Source: Nelumbo lutea (taxonomy: Eukaryota > Streptophyta > Magnoliopsida > Proteales > Nelumbonaceae). From it: a stretch of DNA of 64,000 nucleotides. The stretch lies in assembly GCA_022828595.1 (NCBI GenBank), contig JAKGHH010000007.1:32302356-32366355 (forward strand). Direction: 5' to 3'. Both the position numbers and the translations under genes were made by a program. Shown here in pieces: positions 44,870-55,363 of this stretch. The notes beneath the pieces were generated by a model. That model worked only from the letters and a program-made list of their open reading frames with translations. It was not told where the DNA came from and made no database searches. Numbering within the stretch: the stretch's first letter is position 1; the number at the start of each line of letters is the position of its first letter.

Positions 44870-45608
44870 ATGGTTTAAAATGTCCCTAATTTCCCTAATA
44901 TTTCCATGGAATATTTCCATTTCCATGGGTAGCGACACGAAATTTTACAGGAATCAACATTTCCCCAATGAACACAACCAACACTATGTGGAGTACAGCA
45001 AATAGTTTCCACAACATATTTCCATTTCCATTTCCATGGGTAGCGACATGAAACTTTACTGAAATCAACATATTTCCCAGTGAACACTACCAATACTATG
45101 TGGAGTCCAAGAGATAGTATTATAACACAAGTTGCTACAATATTGTAAATATGTTAAGTAACAATTTTATTGTCTGCCTAACTTACATGATTACCACTTT
45201 GAGCTATTTCAATATTCATTTCAAACATGAAGTTAAATATTAGTTTTTTGTTTATCTATTACAATCATTTACATTTTCTATGAGTTAAAATTTTGCTTTA
45301 ACTCATTTTATCATGAAGCTCTGAATCTTAAAGTTTACAGGGCAACTTCAGAACGTATTCTTTTGTCTATAACCTTAGTTTCTTAGCTTTGTTTAATGAT
45401 TTGCAACAAGATAATAATTTAAAAAGGTGTTCCCATGTTTCTTTTATCATTTCATAAAATATTTTTCTATATGTTGCATATTTTAAAATGTTTCCAACAT
45501 GTCTATAATTTTTACAATATTTCCACACGATATTTCCGACATTTCCCACATGTTTCTTATATTTGTATGACCGATATTTCCACCGACATCAACATTTTAA
45601 ACCTTGAT
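44870..45608. mobile_element. MITE-like element of ~735 bp in the Copia-6 LTR
   Basis: The left end is atggtttaaaatgtccc and the right end, on the other strand, is caaggtttaaaatgttgatg. An approximate duplication (atcaaaagc / atcaaaaagc) flanks it. The interior repeats atatttcc phrases and holds a ~105-bp tandem duplication (44910-45003, about 45015-45113; both with ccatgggtagcgaca). It shares the caaggtt(t/c)aaaat end with the MITE at 41895 and may be a related hAT-like family. It does not code. Confidence 0.6.
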
Positions 45609-45719
45609 CAAAAAGCCTCTTGGTAAATCACAAAACTGTCCCAATACTCAAAACATATACTTCAACACATCCCCTTGAGATTGTGAGTATGTATCATGTA
45701 ATCCTTCCAACAAATAAAA

Positions 45720-46675
45720 TCTACCTAAGGATGAATCAAAAGCTTAGTTAAAGGGAAAAAAAATCTGCCAACTAATTGTCAGAAGATATATGTAGTACAT
45801 CCTTGTCAAGCAGCTTCTCAAGAACATAATGACAACCAAATCTGCCATGTTTCATTCCATAAAAAAATGGATTAGAAACAATGTACATACTAGCCTCATT
45901 ATCACAAATATAAACTTCTTTTTATCAATAACTGTGAAAATTTATTAAGCTAAAAACAATTAAATACAAAGAGGCATGGAAAACGAGAGTGACAAGCTCT
46001 CTTAACTCTCCCCATTTAAACACTCAAACAAGTTATAGTAGAGCACCAAACATTTGCTCTCTACCCACTCCTTGTTTGGCCAGTACATCAGCAAAAGAAT
46101 TAGCACTTTCTAACCCCATTATTGTCTTACTTCCATATCTTGTCTCTGCCCTTACAGAGAGCCATCTACATCAATTGGACCTGAATAAAGAGCAATTGTT
46201 CTGCCCTCCTTGTTTCTGAAAACACCTTCTATGCCTAAAGGACCCAGTTTCCTTGCACTGCTACCATCAAAGATGAGTTTGATAAAACCATTAACTGGCG
46301 GAGACCAACTGGGATTTGTTAAAAGGTACTAAACCTCCCACTTCCTTCCAGCTTTTATACAAATCAGCCGTTGGTATGTCATCAAATAAATCCAAGAACT
46401 TTATTCAATGGATCGCTCTGATGGCGATAGCTTCAATAACTGCTTCTCTCCTTGTCTGAAAAAGTTCTAAGGTTCCTTCCTTCCCATATAGTCCAGCTAA
46501 TGGCAAATCTTGTACATCTCCACACTATTTTTCCCCTTTTATTTGGCCAATAAAATGTTGTATTGTCAACCAAGCTTTGCACATTAACTCATACATGGTG
46601 TGTTGTGTTTTATACCCTAGTATTCAGTTTCCGCACTTAACCCAGCCACAACACTCAACTTCTTATTCTTCCATG
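45720..46675 (-). pseudogene. Copia-6 RNase H, interrupted by LINE-A
   Basis: The upstream part at 46675-46566 reads WKNKKLSVVAGLSAETEY (the Glu block) and then, after a frameshift, HTMYELMCKAW. LINE-A follows. The rest at 45917-45720 reads YICDNEASMYIVSNP (Asp block), GRFGCHYVLEKLLDKDV and LADFF near the polypurine tract. Ala-Glu-Thr-Glu and Cys-Asp-Asn carry the catalytic acids. A stop after TEY and frame changes make it inactive. Confidence 0.75.
45918..46565 (-). pseudogene. LINE-A: 5'-truncated LINE with RNase H, in Copia-6
   Basis: The tail end (gttattgataaaaagaa on the minus strand) lies at 45918. RNase H reads SWSPPVNGFIKLIFDGSSA (first Asp, about 46270), GPLGIEGVFRNKEGR and ALYSGPIDVDGSL, then decays. 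Upstream WKEVGGL and the LYGKEGTLELF block (WExRN-type) reach to about 46560. It is inserted between the Glu and Asp blocks of the Copia-6 RNase H. Confidence 0.75.
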
Positions 46676-47327
46676 CTTTTTTGAAGATAAATAAAAAAAG
46701 ATATTTCATTAATGAAGAAAGTAGATACAAAGGGGTTGGGTGACAAGGCACATCGCTTGTAGCTACAAAGAAAACCACAAAATAAACAATAAAAAACAAG
46801 CAAAACAACCACTCTTAATACAATTAGCATAGATCCAAAGTGTTCCAAAAATCAGAACCAAAATCTTCTGTTTTGGGATCCTCAAAATTTGGAAGAATCA
46901 GCATCCAGTCCAACAGTCTTGATCCAATGTCAACACACAAACCCTCTTTCTTTCCCCCATCAATTGCTGGCCACTGCTTAAAGATTTCCTTAGGTGACCG
47001 GGGTGCCCACCCTTCCACCTTAAAGTGTCGAAAGAAGAAGATCCAAATACATCTAACAAAGATGCAATCAACCATCAGATGAATTACATCTTCAGATTCA
47101 GACACGCAAAGGACACATCTACTTGCCAAATAAAAATTTCTTTTCTATAAGTGATCATGGGTAAGTATGCTGTCCATGGCAACCAGCTAAGCAAATGCTT
47201 CAACTCTAGGAAGAATTGGATTGCCCCAAAGACCTCCAAGGAGATGTCTTTCCACTTGATTTCAAGCCAGAGCTTTATAAGAGGACTTGACTGTAACCTG
47301 CCATTTTTACTCTCCTATCACCTCAAT

Positions 47328-47595
47328 TGATAGGAGCACAGCTAGGCCCATTACCACTGTTCGGCCCAGCAGTATGATACCCATACAGCCTTATTCAAAG
47401 ACCTACGTGAGAGGACCATGCCAGCCAGTTAGTAACAACTGAATCATACCCATGTGATGTAATGGGCTATAAATAGTAGAATAGCAATAAAGGGAATTAC
47501 CTTTTGAGCACCAAAAACCATCTTCTCTTCCCTTCTCTTCTGTAGGATGCCTGAGCTCCCTCGAAGAAGCTCTTGAGGTAGGCAGAAACCTACCA
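47328..47595 (+). repeat. Gypsy 5' LTR
   Basis: 268 bp, TG...CA, with a TATA-like ggctataaatagtagaata stretch at about 47465. It is preceded by target copy tcaat and followed by the primer-binding site. Confidence 0.95.
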
Positions 47596-47628
47596 AGTGG
47601 CATCAGAGCCCAATCTTGGGTTGACACC

Positions 47629-48557
47629 ATGGTGGGGACGAGAGCGTCCATTAGTGATGAGCGTATCGAGAAACTAGAAGGAGATATCATTGAGATCAAG
47701 GCGGCACTATCAGTGGTCTTGGCCAAGCTGGAGAAGGCGACTGTCAGCGAGAACACGGAAGGCGAAGGAGAAGGTAGCAGCCAGCCCAGCAACCGGTCTG
47801 GAGGAAATGGAGTGTTGCGGCAGACCAAAATCACCTTCCTGAACTTCTCAAGTGAGGACCCTGTACTGTGGATTTATAGGGCTGAGAGGTGCTTTGAGTA
47901 CCATGAAATACTAGGAAATTAGAGGGTTTCAATTGCCGCTATCCATCTGGAAGGAGAAACAATTCTCTGGTTCCAGTGGTTTCGCCGATCACATCCCCAA
48001 GTGACTTGGGCGGATTTCACCGATGCTATATGTGTGCGGTTTGGACCCACTGGATTCAAAAACTACGATGAACAACTAGCTAAGTTAAGACAGACTGGTA
48101 CAGTGGGAGAATATCAGGTGGAATTTTTGAGTGTTTATCTTCAAGGGTACAGGGGTGGTCGGAAAATGCCCTGTTGGGCAGTTTTATCGGAGGGTTGAGG
48201 GAGGATATTTGAGTGGAGGTGAAATCCATGCAACCCCCGACGGTCATGGATGTTGTAGGCCTGGCCTGGCTTTATGAAGAAAAATTCAACAGACTCAGAA
48301 GACCATTGAGTTGTCTTCAGGGACCCCTCTTGAAGACACCTATGTTGGAGTGTGGCCCTGAAGACAGAAGCGGCCCAGACTTAGTCACTACTGGACCCGC
48401 TAAACTAGAGAACCAAGTCTTCAAGCCCAACGTCCCCTACAAAAGGCTGACATGGGCCGAGATGCAGGCCTGTAGGGATAAGGGCCTATGTTACAACTGT
48501 GACGAACGGTTCGGCCTAGGTCACCGATGCAAGGCCCAACAGGCTTTCCTGCTATAG
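47629..48557 (+). pseudogene. Gypsy gag, two broken frames
   Basis: The ATG at 47629 gives MVGTRASISDERIEKLEGD (a coiled-coil N-terminus), then FLNFSSEDPVLWIYRAER. A TAG after EILGN (47920) breaks it. The capsid part continues with AIHLEGETILWFQWF, RFGPTGFKNYDEQLAKLRQ and VGEYQVEF. The last frame (48213-48557) holds the zinc knuckle GLCYNCDERFGLGHRCK, the modified CCHC type common in plant gypsy elements, and stops at 48557. Confidence 0.9.
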
Positions 48558-48599
48558 ACAAATGGGCCTAAAGAGGGAGAGCAGGCGGTGGAGGGCCTT

Positions 48600-50288
48600 G
48601 AAGAAGACAACCCAACTAACCTTGATATGATATTTGGGCTTGGCCCGCCCGAGATTTCCCTGTAGACCCTCACAGGCCTCACGTCACCCCAAACCATGCG
48701 TGTCATGGGTAGACTGAAGGGCTGGGAGGTATCTATTTTGGTGGATAGTGGGAGTACCATGAATTTCATTTTAGATGACTTGGCCATCCAAATGGGGGTG
48801 ACCATTAGACCTACCTCTAAGTTCAATGTCCAAGTTGCCAACGAAAGTCAGATACCATGTGAAGGGGTCTGTAAAGACATGGAGCTAGTCATCCAAGGGA
48901 GGTATTTTGCGCTGATTTGTACACATTGACCTTCAGTGGGGTCGACATCGTGCTTGGGGTACAGTGGTTGCAACAATTGGGTCGGTGGTTTGTGATTGGT
49001 CCAAATTGACCATGGAATTTCAAAGGGGAGATCACACCATAACTCTAAGCGACTCCAGGCTGTTGGTTCCACAACCAGCTACCCTCAGCTCTATAATCAA
49101 AACCAATTGGGACCTAAACCGGCCCACCTTGATGCTCTTAGGGGCCTGGACTCCTGGCCCACATCTGAAGCCCACGATCAATGAAGGTAGGATAGGCAGT
49201 CCAGATCCACGACTGCAAGCAGTCTTGGTCAAGTACCCTGACGTCTTTCAAGAACCACAAGGGCTCCCTCCTGAGAGAGTTCATGACCATCGGATTCCCA
49301 TTGTACTGGGGGCAGCACCAGCAAATGTACAGCCCTACCGGTACCCATACTATCAGCACCAAGAAATCAAGCACTTAGTCCAAGACCTACAAAAGGGGTT
49401 CATACAACCCAACAATAGCCTATATTCCTCCCCAGTTATACTAGTGAAGGACGGATTTTGGCGGTTTTGTGTGGATTACCGAGCATTGAATTCCATCACC
49501 GTTAAGGACCGGTTCCCAATTCCCTTGATCGATGAGCTACTAGACAAACTATGGATCTCAGGTCTCTGAGTCAACAGTGACGATGTGCATAAGATGACTT
49601 TCAGGACTCACAATGGCCACTACGAGTTCTTAGTCATGCTGTTTGGTTTGTCCAATGCACCATCAACTTTCCAATCACTCATGAATGGCATATTCAGACC
49701 GCCCTATCTTCATAAGTTCATTTTAGTATTTTTTTGATAACATTCTTATCTATAGCTCTAATTGAGAGCAAACCTTCTACATTTGAAGCTAACCCTGGAT
49801 GTGCTAAGACAAAATCAGCTTTCGGCCAAGCCCTCCAAATGTGTCTTTGGGCAGGGTCGAGTACATTATCTTGGTCATGTGGTGGAGGAAGGGGAGGTGA
49901 AGCCCGACGCTTCATCATCAAAACCGATCTACAGTCCTTAAATGGCACATTTGGAGGGCACCGCTACCTCCTGGGTCGACGTTTCATCATCAGAACCGAT
50001 CAACAGAGCCTCAAATATCTGTTGGAACAGCATCTCCTGACAGAAGAACAGCAAAAATGGGTGTCCAAATTGTTGGGGTTTGATTATTTGATAGAATACA
50101 AAACTGGAGCTTCTAATCGGGTAGCAGATGCCCTGTCAAGACAAAATGAATTACACTTGATGGCAGAATCTAGACCCATGTACCCACTATTGGAGCTACT
50201 CAAACAGGAGATATTGAACGACGAAGAGTTGGCGGCTATCAAAAGAAGATGGGCCGAGGACCAACCGAAACACTGGGCTACATCATGA
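48600..50288 (+). pseudogene. Gypsy protease, reverse transcriptase and RNase H, defective
   Basis: The protease site VSILVDSGSTMNFIL lies at about 48735. The RT reads FIQPNNSLYSSPVILVKD, WRFCVDYRALNSITVKDRF, then DELLDKLWISGL and a stop. It resumes at [18 protein letters not shown]. The segment between, normally with the first catalytic Asp (SKLDLRSGYHQI), is deleted. The second catalytic box is VFF followed, after an extra T, by DN instead of DD. RNase H keeps RFIIRTDQQSLKYLLEQ and GASNRVADALSRQ. An upstream near-duplicate of the FIIKTDLQSL codons at 49908-49940 marks a small duplication. Confidence 0.9.
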
Positions 50289-50298
50289 AGACTCCCTC

Positions 50299-51600
50299 TT
50301 GTACTGTAAGGGGAGATTGGTCTTACCTTCATCGTCCTCACACATAAGGAAGCTTCTACAGTTATTTCATTCCTATGTTGAAGGCGGTCACTCAGGGGTA
50401 CTAAGGATTTGTCGGCACATTGCAGCACACTACTATTGGAGGGGAATTAGGAAGCATGTGCAGGCCTTTGTGGCCGGCTTCCCAACCTGCCAACAGCAGA
50501 AATATGATACTCAACAACCAGCTGGGCTCCTTCAGCCCCTTGAGATACCAAATCAGGTCTGGGACGATGTCACCATGGATTTCATCACCGGCTTGCCACC
50601 CTCTCAAGGCAAGACAGTGATCATGGTGGTGGTAGACAGACTTAGCAAATATGCCCACTTCTCAGCCTCGCCACACCCATTCACAGCAGCACAGGTAGCA
50701 GATCTGTTCGTGAGAGACATCACAAAACTGCATGGAACACCAGCCTCCATCGCATCTGACCGCGATCCTCTATTATGGGATGATTTTGGCAGGAGTATTT
50801 TAAAATCCAAGGGACACACCTAGCTCATTCCACAAGCTATCACCCCCAGTCTGATGGGCAGACAGAGGTAGTTAATAGGTGCATCGAGACTTATTTGAGG
50901 TGCTTCGTGGGGCAGAGGCCAAAACAGTGGTTGAAGTGGTTATCTTGGGCAGAACTGTGGTATAATTCCACCTTCCATGTGACTACCGGTATGACACCTT
51001 TCAAGGCCTTGTATGGGAGAGAACCACCCTGCAATTCTCCCCTACGAGACAGGCTCCACTACTGTAGCTGCAGTAGACGAATACCTCATAAACCGAGACT
51101 TAATCTTGCAGGAGCTTAAGAACAATTTGCAGCGGGCTCAGCAGGAAATGAAGGATACATATGACTGCAAGCACCATCCCTTGGAATTTCAGCCCGAAGA
51201 CATGGTCTACTTGAAGCTCCAACCCTACCGACAAACCTCAGTAGCCAAGCGAGCATGGCAGAAACTGGCTCCCAGGTTTTATGGACCCTTCAAAGTCTTG
51301 GAGAGAATCGGGTCAGTCGCCTACAAGCTAGAACTTCTACCATCCTTCAAACTCCACTCCGTCTTTCATGTATCCCTACTCAAGAAACAAGTGGGTCAAG
51401 GGACAAAACTCAGGCAACCCTCCCAGCCTTCACTGATGAGGGAGTCATGGTCATGGAGCCCCACAAGCTGGTAGACTTCTGTTGGGTACACAAGGGAAGG
51501 TACTACATAGAAGAAGCTTTGGTAGTGTGGAGCAGCCTGCCAGAAGAAGAAGCCACCTGGGAGGAATACTCTTGATTGAAGCATGAATTTCCCCACATCA
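50299..51600 (+). pseudogene. Gypsy integrase with chromodomain-like C-terminus
   Basis: The HHCC finger is seen as HSYVEGGHSGVLR, then GFPTCQQQKYD, in which the first Cys of the C-x2-C pair is Phe. The core shows DDVTMDFITGLPP (first Asp), [13 protein letters not shown] (second Asp) and, in another frame after a frameshift near 50790, [13 protein letters not shown] (Glu). The C-terminal part reads AQQEMKDTYDCKHHPLEF and FYGPFKVLERIGSVAYKL. The end (YYIEEALVVWSSLPEEEATW) looks like the chromodomain of chromoviruses. Confidence 0.85.
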
Positions 51601-51637
51601 ATCTTGAGGACAAGATTGATCTCAAGGTGGGAGGAGT

Positions 51638-51905
51638 TGATAGGAGCACGGCTAGGCCCATTACCACTGTTCGGCCCAGCAGTATGATAGCCATACAGCC
51701 TTATCCGAAGACCTACATGAGAGGACCACGTCAGCCAATTAGTAACAACTGAATCATACCCATGTGATGTAATGGGCAATAAATAATAGAATAGCAATAA
51801 AGGGGATTACCTTTTGAGCACCAAAAACCATCTTCTCTTCTCTTCTCTTCTGTAGGAGGCCTGAGCTCCCTCGAAGAAGCTCCTGAGGTAGGCAGAAACC
51901 TACCA
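51638..51905 (+). repeat. Gypsy 3' LTR
   Basis: 268 bp, the partner of 47328-47595. It is followed by tcaat (51906-51910). A polypurine tract caaggtgggaggagt precedes it. Confidence 0.95.
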
Positions 51906-52289
51906 TCAATTGTGAGCTCTCTGGATGAATCTCCACCTCTAGAAGTCTAGACAGCAGCACCACACATTCTTCCACCTCCCTATCAAGTAAAGACATTCTG
52001 AAACTGGGACTCCAACAAATCTCTCCCTGCCTCCATTCAAAGCATTGGGCTATTGTTACCTCCTTCCTACTTAACCTGTATAATCTTGGACAAAGCTCAC
52101 AGAATCTTCCCACATTCAGCCACTCATCCTCCCAAAATCTAATGCTAGACCCATCCCCTGCCTTCGAATAAACAAATAGTTTTACCAACTCCTAAAACTT
52201 CATGTTCCCATTCCAATTTTCGAAACACTTGTCCAATAAGACGAAGTGACTTCCCAAGAATCCCACCCAAGAAACAAATGGTTTTACTG

Positions 52290-52810
52290 TTTCATGTACT
52301 AGATCAACACCTAAAAATGTAAAATAACCTGGCATAGATTGTCTAAGGAAGAATATGCTCAATCAATATCAGTGAAGCCCAAGATCCTCAACCTGAAGAA
52401 CCTTTCAAATACCTTAATATATGATAAACTGGCTAAAGATCATGATAGTAATGGTCAACTATAAATGAAATATCATGATAGTAATGGTCAACTATAAATG
52501 AAATATCATGATAGTAATGGTCAGATAATTTAACTTTTCAGCCAGCTAATACATGCTAGGGTCATCAACTAATTCCTCTTGGCATGCAACAAATTTAACA
52601 CCAGGATCTATAGGAGTAGGGCACAACTTGGACCCTAGATCTTTGTCTCTAGGAAATCAAGAAAAATTTACATGTTGATGTGAGTTGAAACCCTAAGAAA
52701 ATATTGCCACTTCCAAAGTCTTTTTATGTGAAACCTCCCCTGAAGAAGAGACTAAGTTCATTGATATCATATTCATCATCTCTTGTATAACAATATCACC
52801 CATGGAACAA
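52290..52810 (-). pseudogene. Copia-6 reverse transcriptase end
   Basis: On the minus strand: GEVSHKKTLEV, FLRDKDLGSKL, CQEELVDDPSMY, LAEKLNYLTIT and RQSMPGYFTFLGVDLV. These are the diverged late RT and early RNase H blocks of copia (CQGEPLDDP, LVGKLNYLT and RRSTSGYCVFLGGNLV in related elements). Many stops. It contains the 33-bp tandem repeat below. Confidence 0.7.
52439..52525 (+). repeat. 33-bp tandem repeat, ~2.6 copies
   Basis: The unit atcatgatagtaatggtcaa plus ctataaatgaaat is repeated with exact 33-base spacing (52441, 52474, 52507). It lies in the Copia-6 RT remnant, so it arose by expansion of former coding DNA. Confidence 0.95.
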
Positions 52811-53059
52811 CCAAGATGATCTGGTCAGAAGAAGAGCTCTTATAAAATACTAAGTTATTTGATTAACACTTCTTCAAAGAAAAACCAATCACATCTTTAC
52901 TAAATTAGGCAAACTAGAAAGCTAACATGGCATAGGGGGGAAAGGCATTTCACAATGGTCTATGCCATATATTTGTGTAAGCCCATTGGCAATTTGATGA
53001 ACCTCTAAATGCTCCAGAAGATACTTGACAAATATAAACCCAACGCAACAAACAAGGTT

Positions 53060-53420
53060 TTCTTTTTATCTTTTAGAAGATAACTAAAGAAAGAATTTCA
53101 TTAAATATAAAATAGATAATAAGAATTTCTGGTGACAAGGTGTCACCAAACCATCACAAAAATTCAAATATTTCTTTAGAACATTTTACATCAAGTAATA
53201 TTCATAGTACTCCTAAAATTCAAACCAAAATCTTCTCTTTTAAAGCCTTCAAGTTGAGGCAAAATTAGCACTCAATCCATTAGATTTGCTCCAATGGTTG
53301 CACCTAACCTCTCCTTACTCTTCATTTTTCCTTCAAATTTTTTTCTATTTCTTCCTTTCTAAACTTCCCAACCTTCTTATATTTGTTTCTTTCCAAACAA
53401 GTGTCTTTTTTTTTTTTTTT
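53060..53420 (-). pseudogene. LINE-B2: second LINE-B-type 3' fragment
   Basis: The sequence from agaaagaatttcattaaat through attcaaaccaaaatcttctc (about 53220) follows the same order as the LINE-B 3' end at 46690-46930. Only the 3' part is present and its frame is ruined. The long T-run at 53407-53423 marks the left border of other DNA. Confidence 0.55.
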
Positions 53421-53559
53421 TTTACCTAGAGGAAGAGACAAGTTCCACAGTATAATTTTATTGTAAGGTTGATGTTTCTTCCTATATCATTGTCCTCTAA
53501 CCTGTTTTAGATATAGGCTAGACTTCCTAAATAAATTAAAAAATAACAATAGATGACAA

Positions 53560-55363
53560 AGAAATATAAAACTACAAATAATAAGAGAAAGAAGCACATA
53601 AGAAACAAATTAATGAGTAGTATAAGCGGTAGATGACCTTTTACATTTACGAAGTAATAGGTAAATCCAAACTCCTAGACACCAACATAAAAGATGGATC
53701 CATAGACTCAAAAAATGTTGAGGAAGGACCAATATTATTTTGTTGCCAAGTGTATACTGGAGTGATTGGTTGCTTAGGAGGCTACTACACATCCAAGAAA
53801 GAAATAGTAGGAGGAACATGCAAAGGAAGCAAGAGGAAACGAATTTTCATTAGAAAAGGATGAAATAGATTCAATGAAAGGTGCAGTAGCACAGATGAAA
53901 TGGCAATAACACTTATACCCTTTTTTATGTATGAGAGTAGCCCAAAAACATATACATCCAAAGTGGCAAGTTGGAAAATGAAATAATGGAGTACTAGTAA
54001 CACAAGTGATTTGACCTTTAAGAATGAATAAAGCCATTCAACTTATGAGATAACATACAATAAGGATAAAATCACCCCAATATAATTTAAGAACCTACAT
54101 ATGAAACATTAGAGTACAAGCAACCTCCAATACATGTTTCACAACTTCAGGAACAAGCCTTTTTATGCTTGAGGATAGCTGCTGACCAAAACATATAAAT
54201 CTGAAGAGGGAGGAGGAAGACAAAATAAGGGAGTATTACGCAACAATGGAAATTAGGAATTTAACCTTTAAAAATGAACAAAAAGACGTTTACTTTTCAA
54301 AAAAAAAATGAATGAACAAAGACATTCTATTTATGAGAAAAAAATACAATGAGGACAAAATCACTCTGACACATTGGAGCACTCATAATTTGACAACGGA
54401 TAAGGCACTAAACAGAAAGGAAAAGTGAAACAGGGTTCATGTAGCCAACCCCATGTGGTTGGGATAAGTAGATGACAATGGATGAGTAGATGACGGTGAT
54501 GATGACATATGAAACAAGCAACCTCCAATAGGTGGCAATTATTTCTTTCAGCCACATGATTTTGCTAAGGTGTTTTAACATACACAGTTTGGTGTTTTGT
54601 ACATTTGCATCAAGATAATCATTAAAACATCTAAGATGTAGAGCTCAGCAACATTATCAGATTGTAATACACAATTAGTAGAAGTAAGTTGTTTCTGTAC
54701 TATAATAAAAAAATTAAATATGAAAAGCAATTCAAAGCTATCTTTCATTATACATACCTGTCATTCAAGAATGATCATCTACAGAACAGAAGTAACAAAA
54801 TAATGAATTACTAAATAAGAAGTAACACACATTGAACCACAAATGTCAAAATAGACCAACTGAAACAACTTGGACACATGACTATTGAGTCTAGGGAAAA
54901 TGATACAGAATGCTTATTAAATTGATATGCATCAGGCCAAAAAGACTCTAAACTACAAAGAGAAGGAACCAGCAACTTCAAATTTTGCAACAATGAAAGC
55001 TTCCAAGCAACAATGATGCTAATGTAGAGATTAAAATAAAGATATACTGCAAACCACCATCAAAATAGTAAAGGCCAACTCATACTTTCCTATATATTGC
55101 TTTATCTTTAGATGTTCAAAGACACAGAAAGTGTGACAAAATGTAACCGAACAACTTAGAGGGACTTGATTGGTTTGCTAATAAACACGAGGCGAAAAGG
55201 AAACTGAGGAACATACAAAACATAAGAAAGATAAATTAAAAGTTGGGAGATCATGGAAGAGAAAAGAAGTTCTCTCCCAATCAGCCCCAACTCTTTTTTA
55301 ATAGAGTCCACACTTAACATGAACCAACCACTAAATAAACAGTAAATTACAGGTTTACAGCAA
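53560..55363 (-). pseudogene. Copia-6 integrase remnants and part of the 5' LTR
   Basis: The minus strand shows ATLIHKKGYKCYCH (integrase C-terminal side, about 53930) and AERNNCHLLEVA (integrase Glu block, about 54540; Ala-Glu-Arg). Gag and protease are not recognisable between 54600 and 55100. From about 55100 to 55363 the 5' LTR is inferred because its other part lies beyond LINE-C. The first 13 bases of the LINE-C duplication are at 55351-55363. Confidence 0.5.

Larger units (their letters stand above)
47328..51905 (+). mobile_element. Ty3/gypsy element of chromodomain type, inside LINE-B
   Basis: Two 268-bp LTRs (47328-47595, 51638-51905) start TGATAGGAGCAC and end CCTACCA. The 5-bp duplication tcaat flanks them (47323-47327, 51906-51910). 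The primer site tggcatcagagccca lies at 47598. Gag, protease, RT, RNase H, integrase, then a chromodomain-like end are in gypsy order. The LTRs differ at about 14 of 268 positions by eye. At 4.6 kb it is short for its class because of internal deletions. It opposes the direction of the CNGC gene. Confidence 0.95.
46676..52290 (-). mobile_element. LINE-B: LINE of another lineage, split by a gypsy element
   Basis: The 3' end with the aatgaaatatcttttttta tail is at 46676-46720. The zinc-finger region reads RCVLCVSESEDVIHLMVDC (about 47110) preceded by LGGLWGNPILPRVEAFAWL. Upstream of the gypsy, at 52190-51911, it reads GDGSSIRFWEDEWLNVGRF and CFEWRQGEICWSPSF. No RNase H follows the zinc finger, so it belongs to a lineage different from LINE-1, -M, -P and -C. 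The right boundary in Copia-6 (after its LGVDLV codons) is near 52290. Confidence 0.75.

Noticed and set aside
47403..47834. Minus-strand open frame of 143 codons in the gypsy 5' region
   Set aside because: It lies across the gypsy LTR and gag start on the opposite strand and has no family features.
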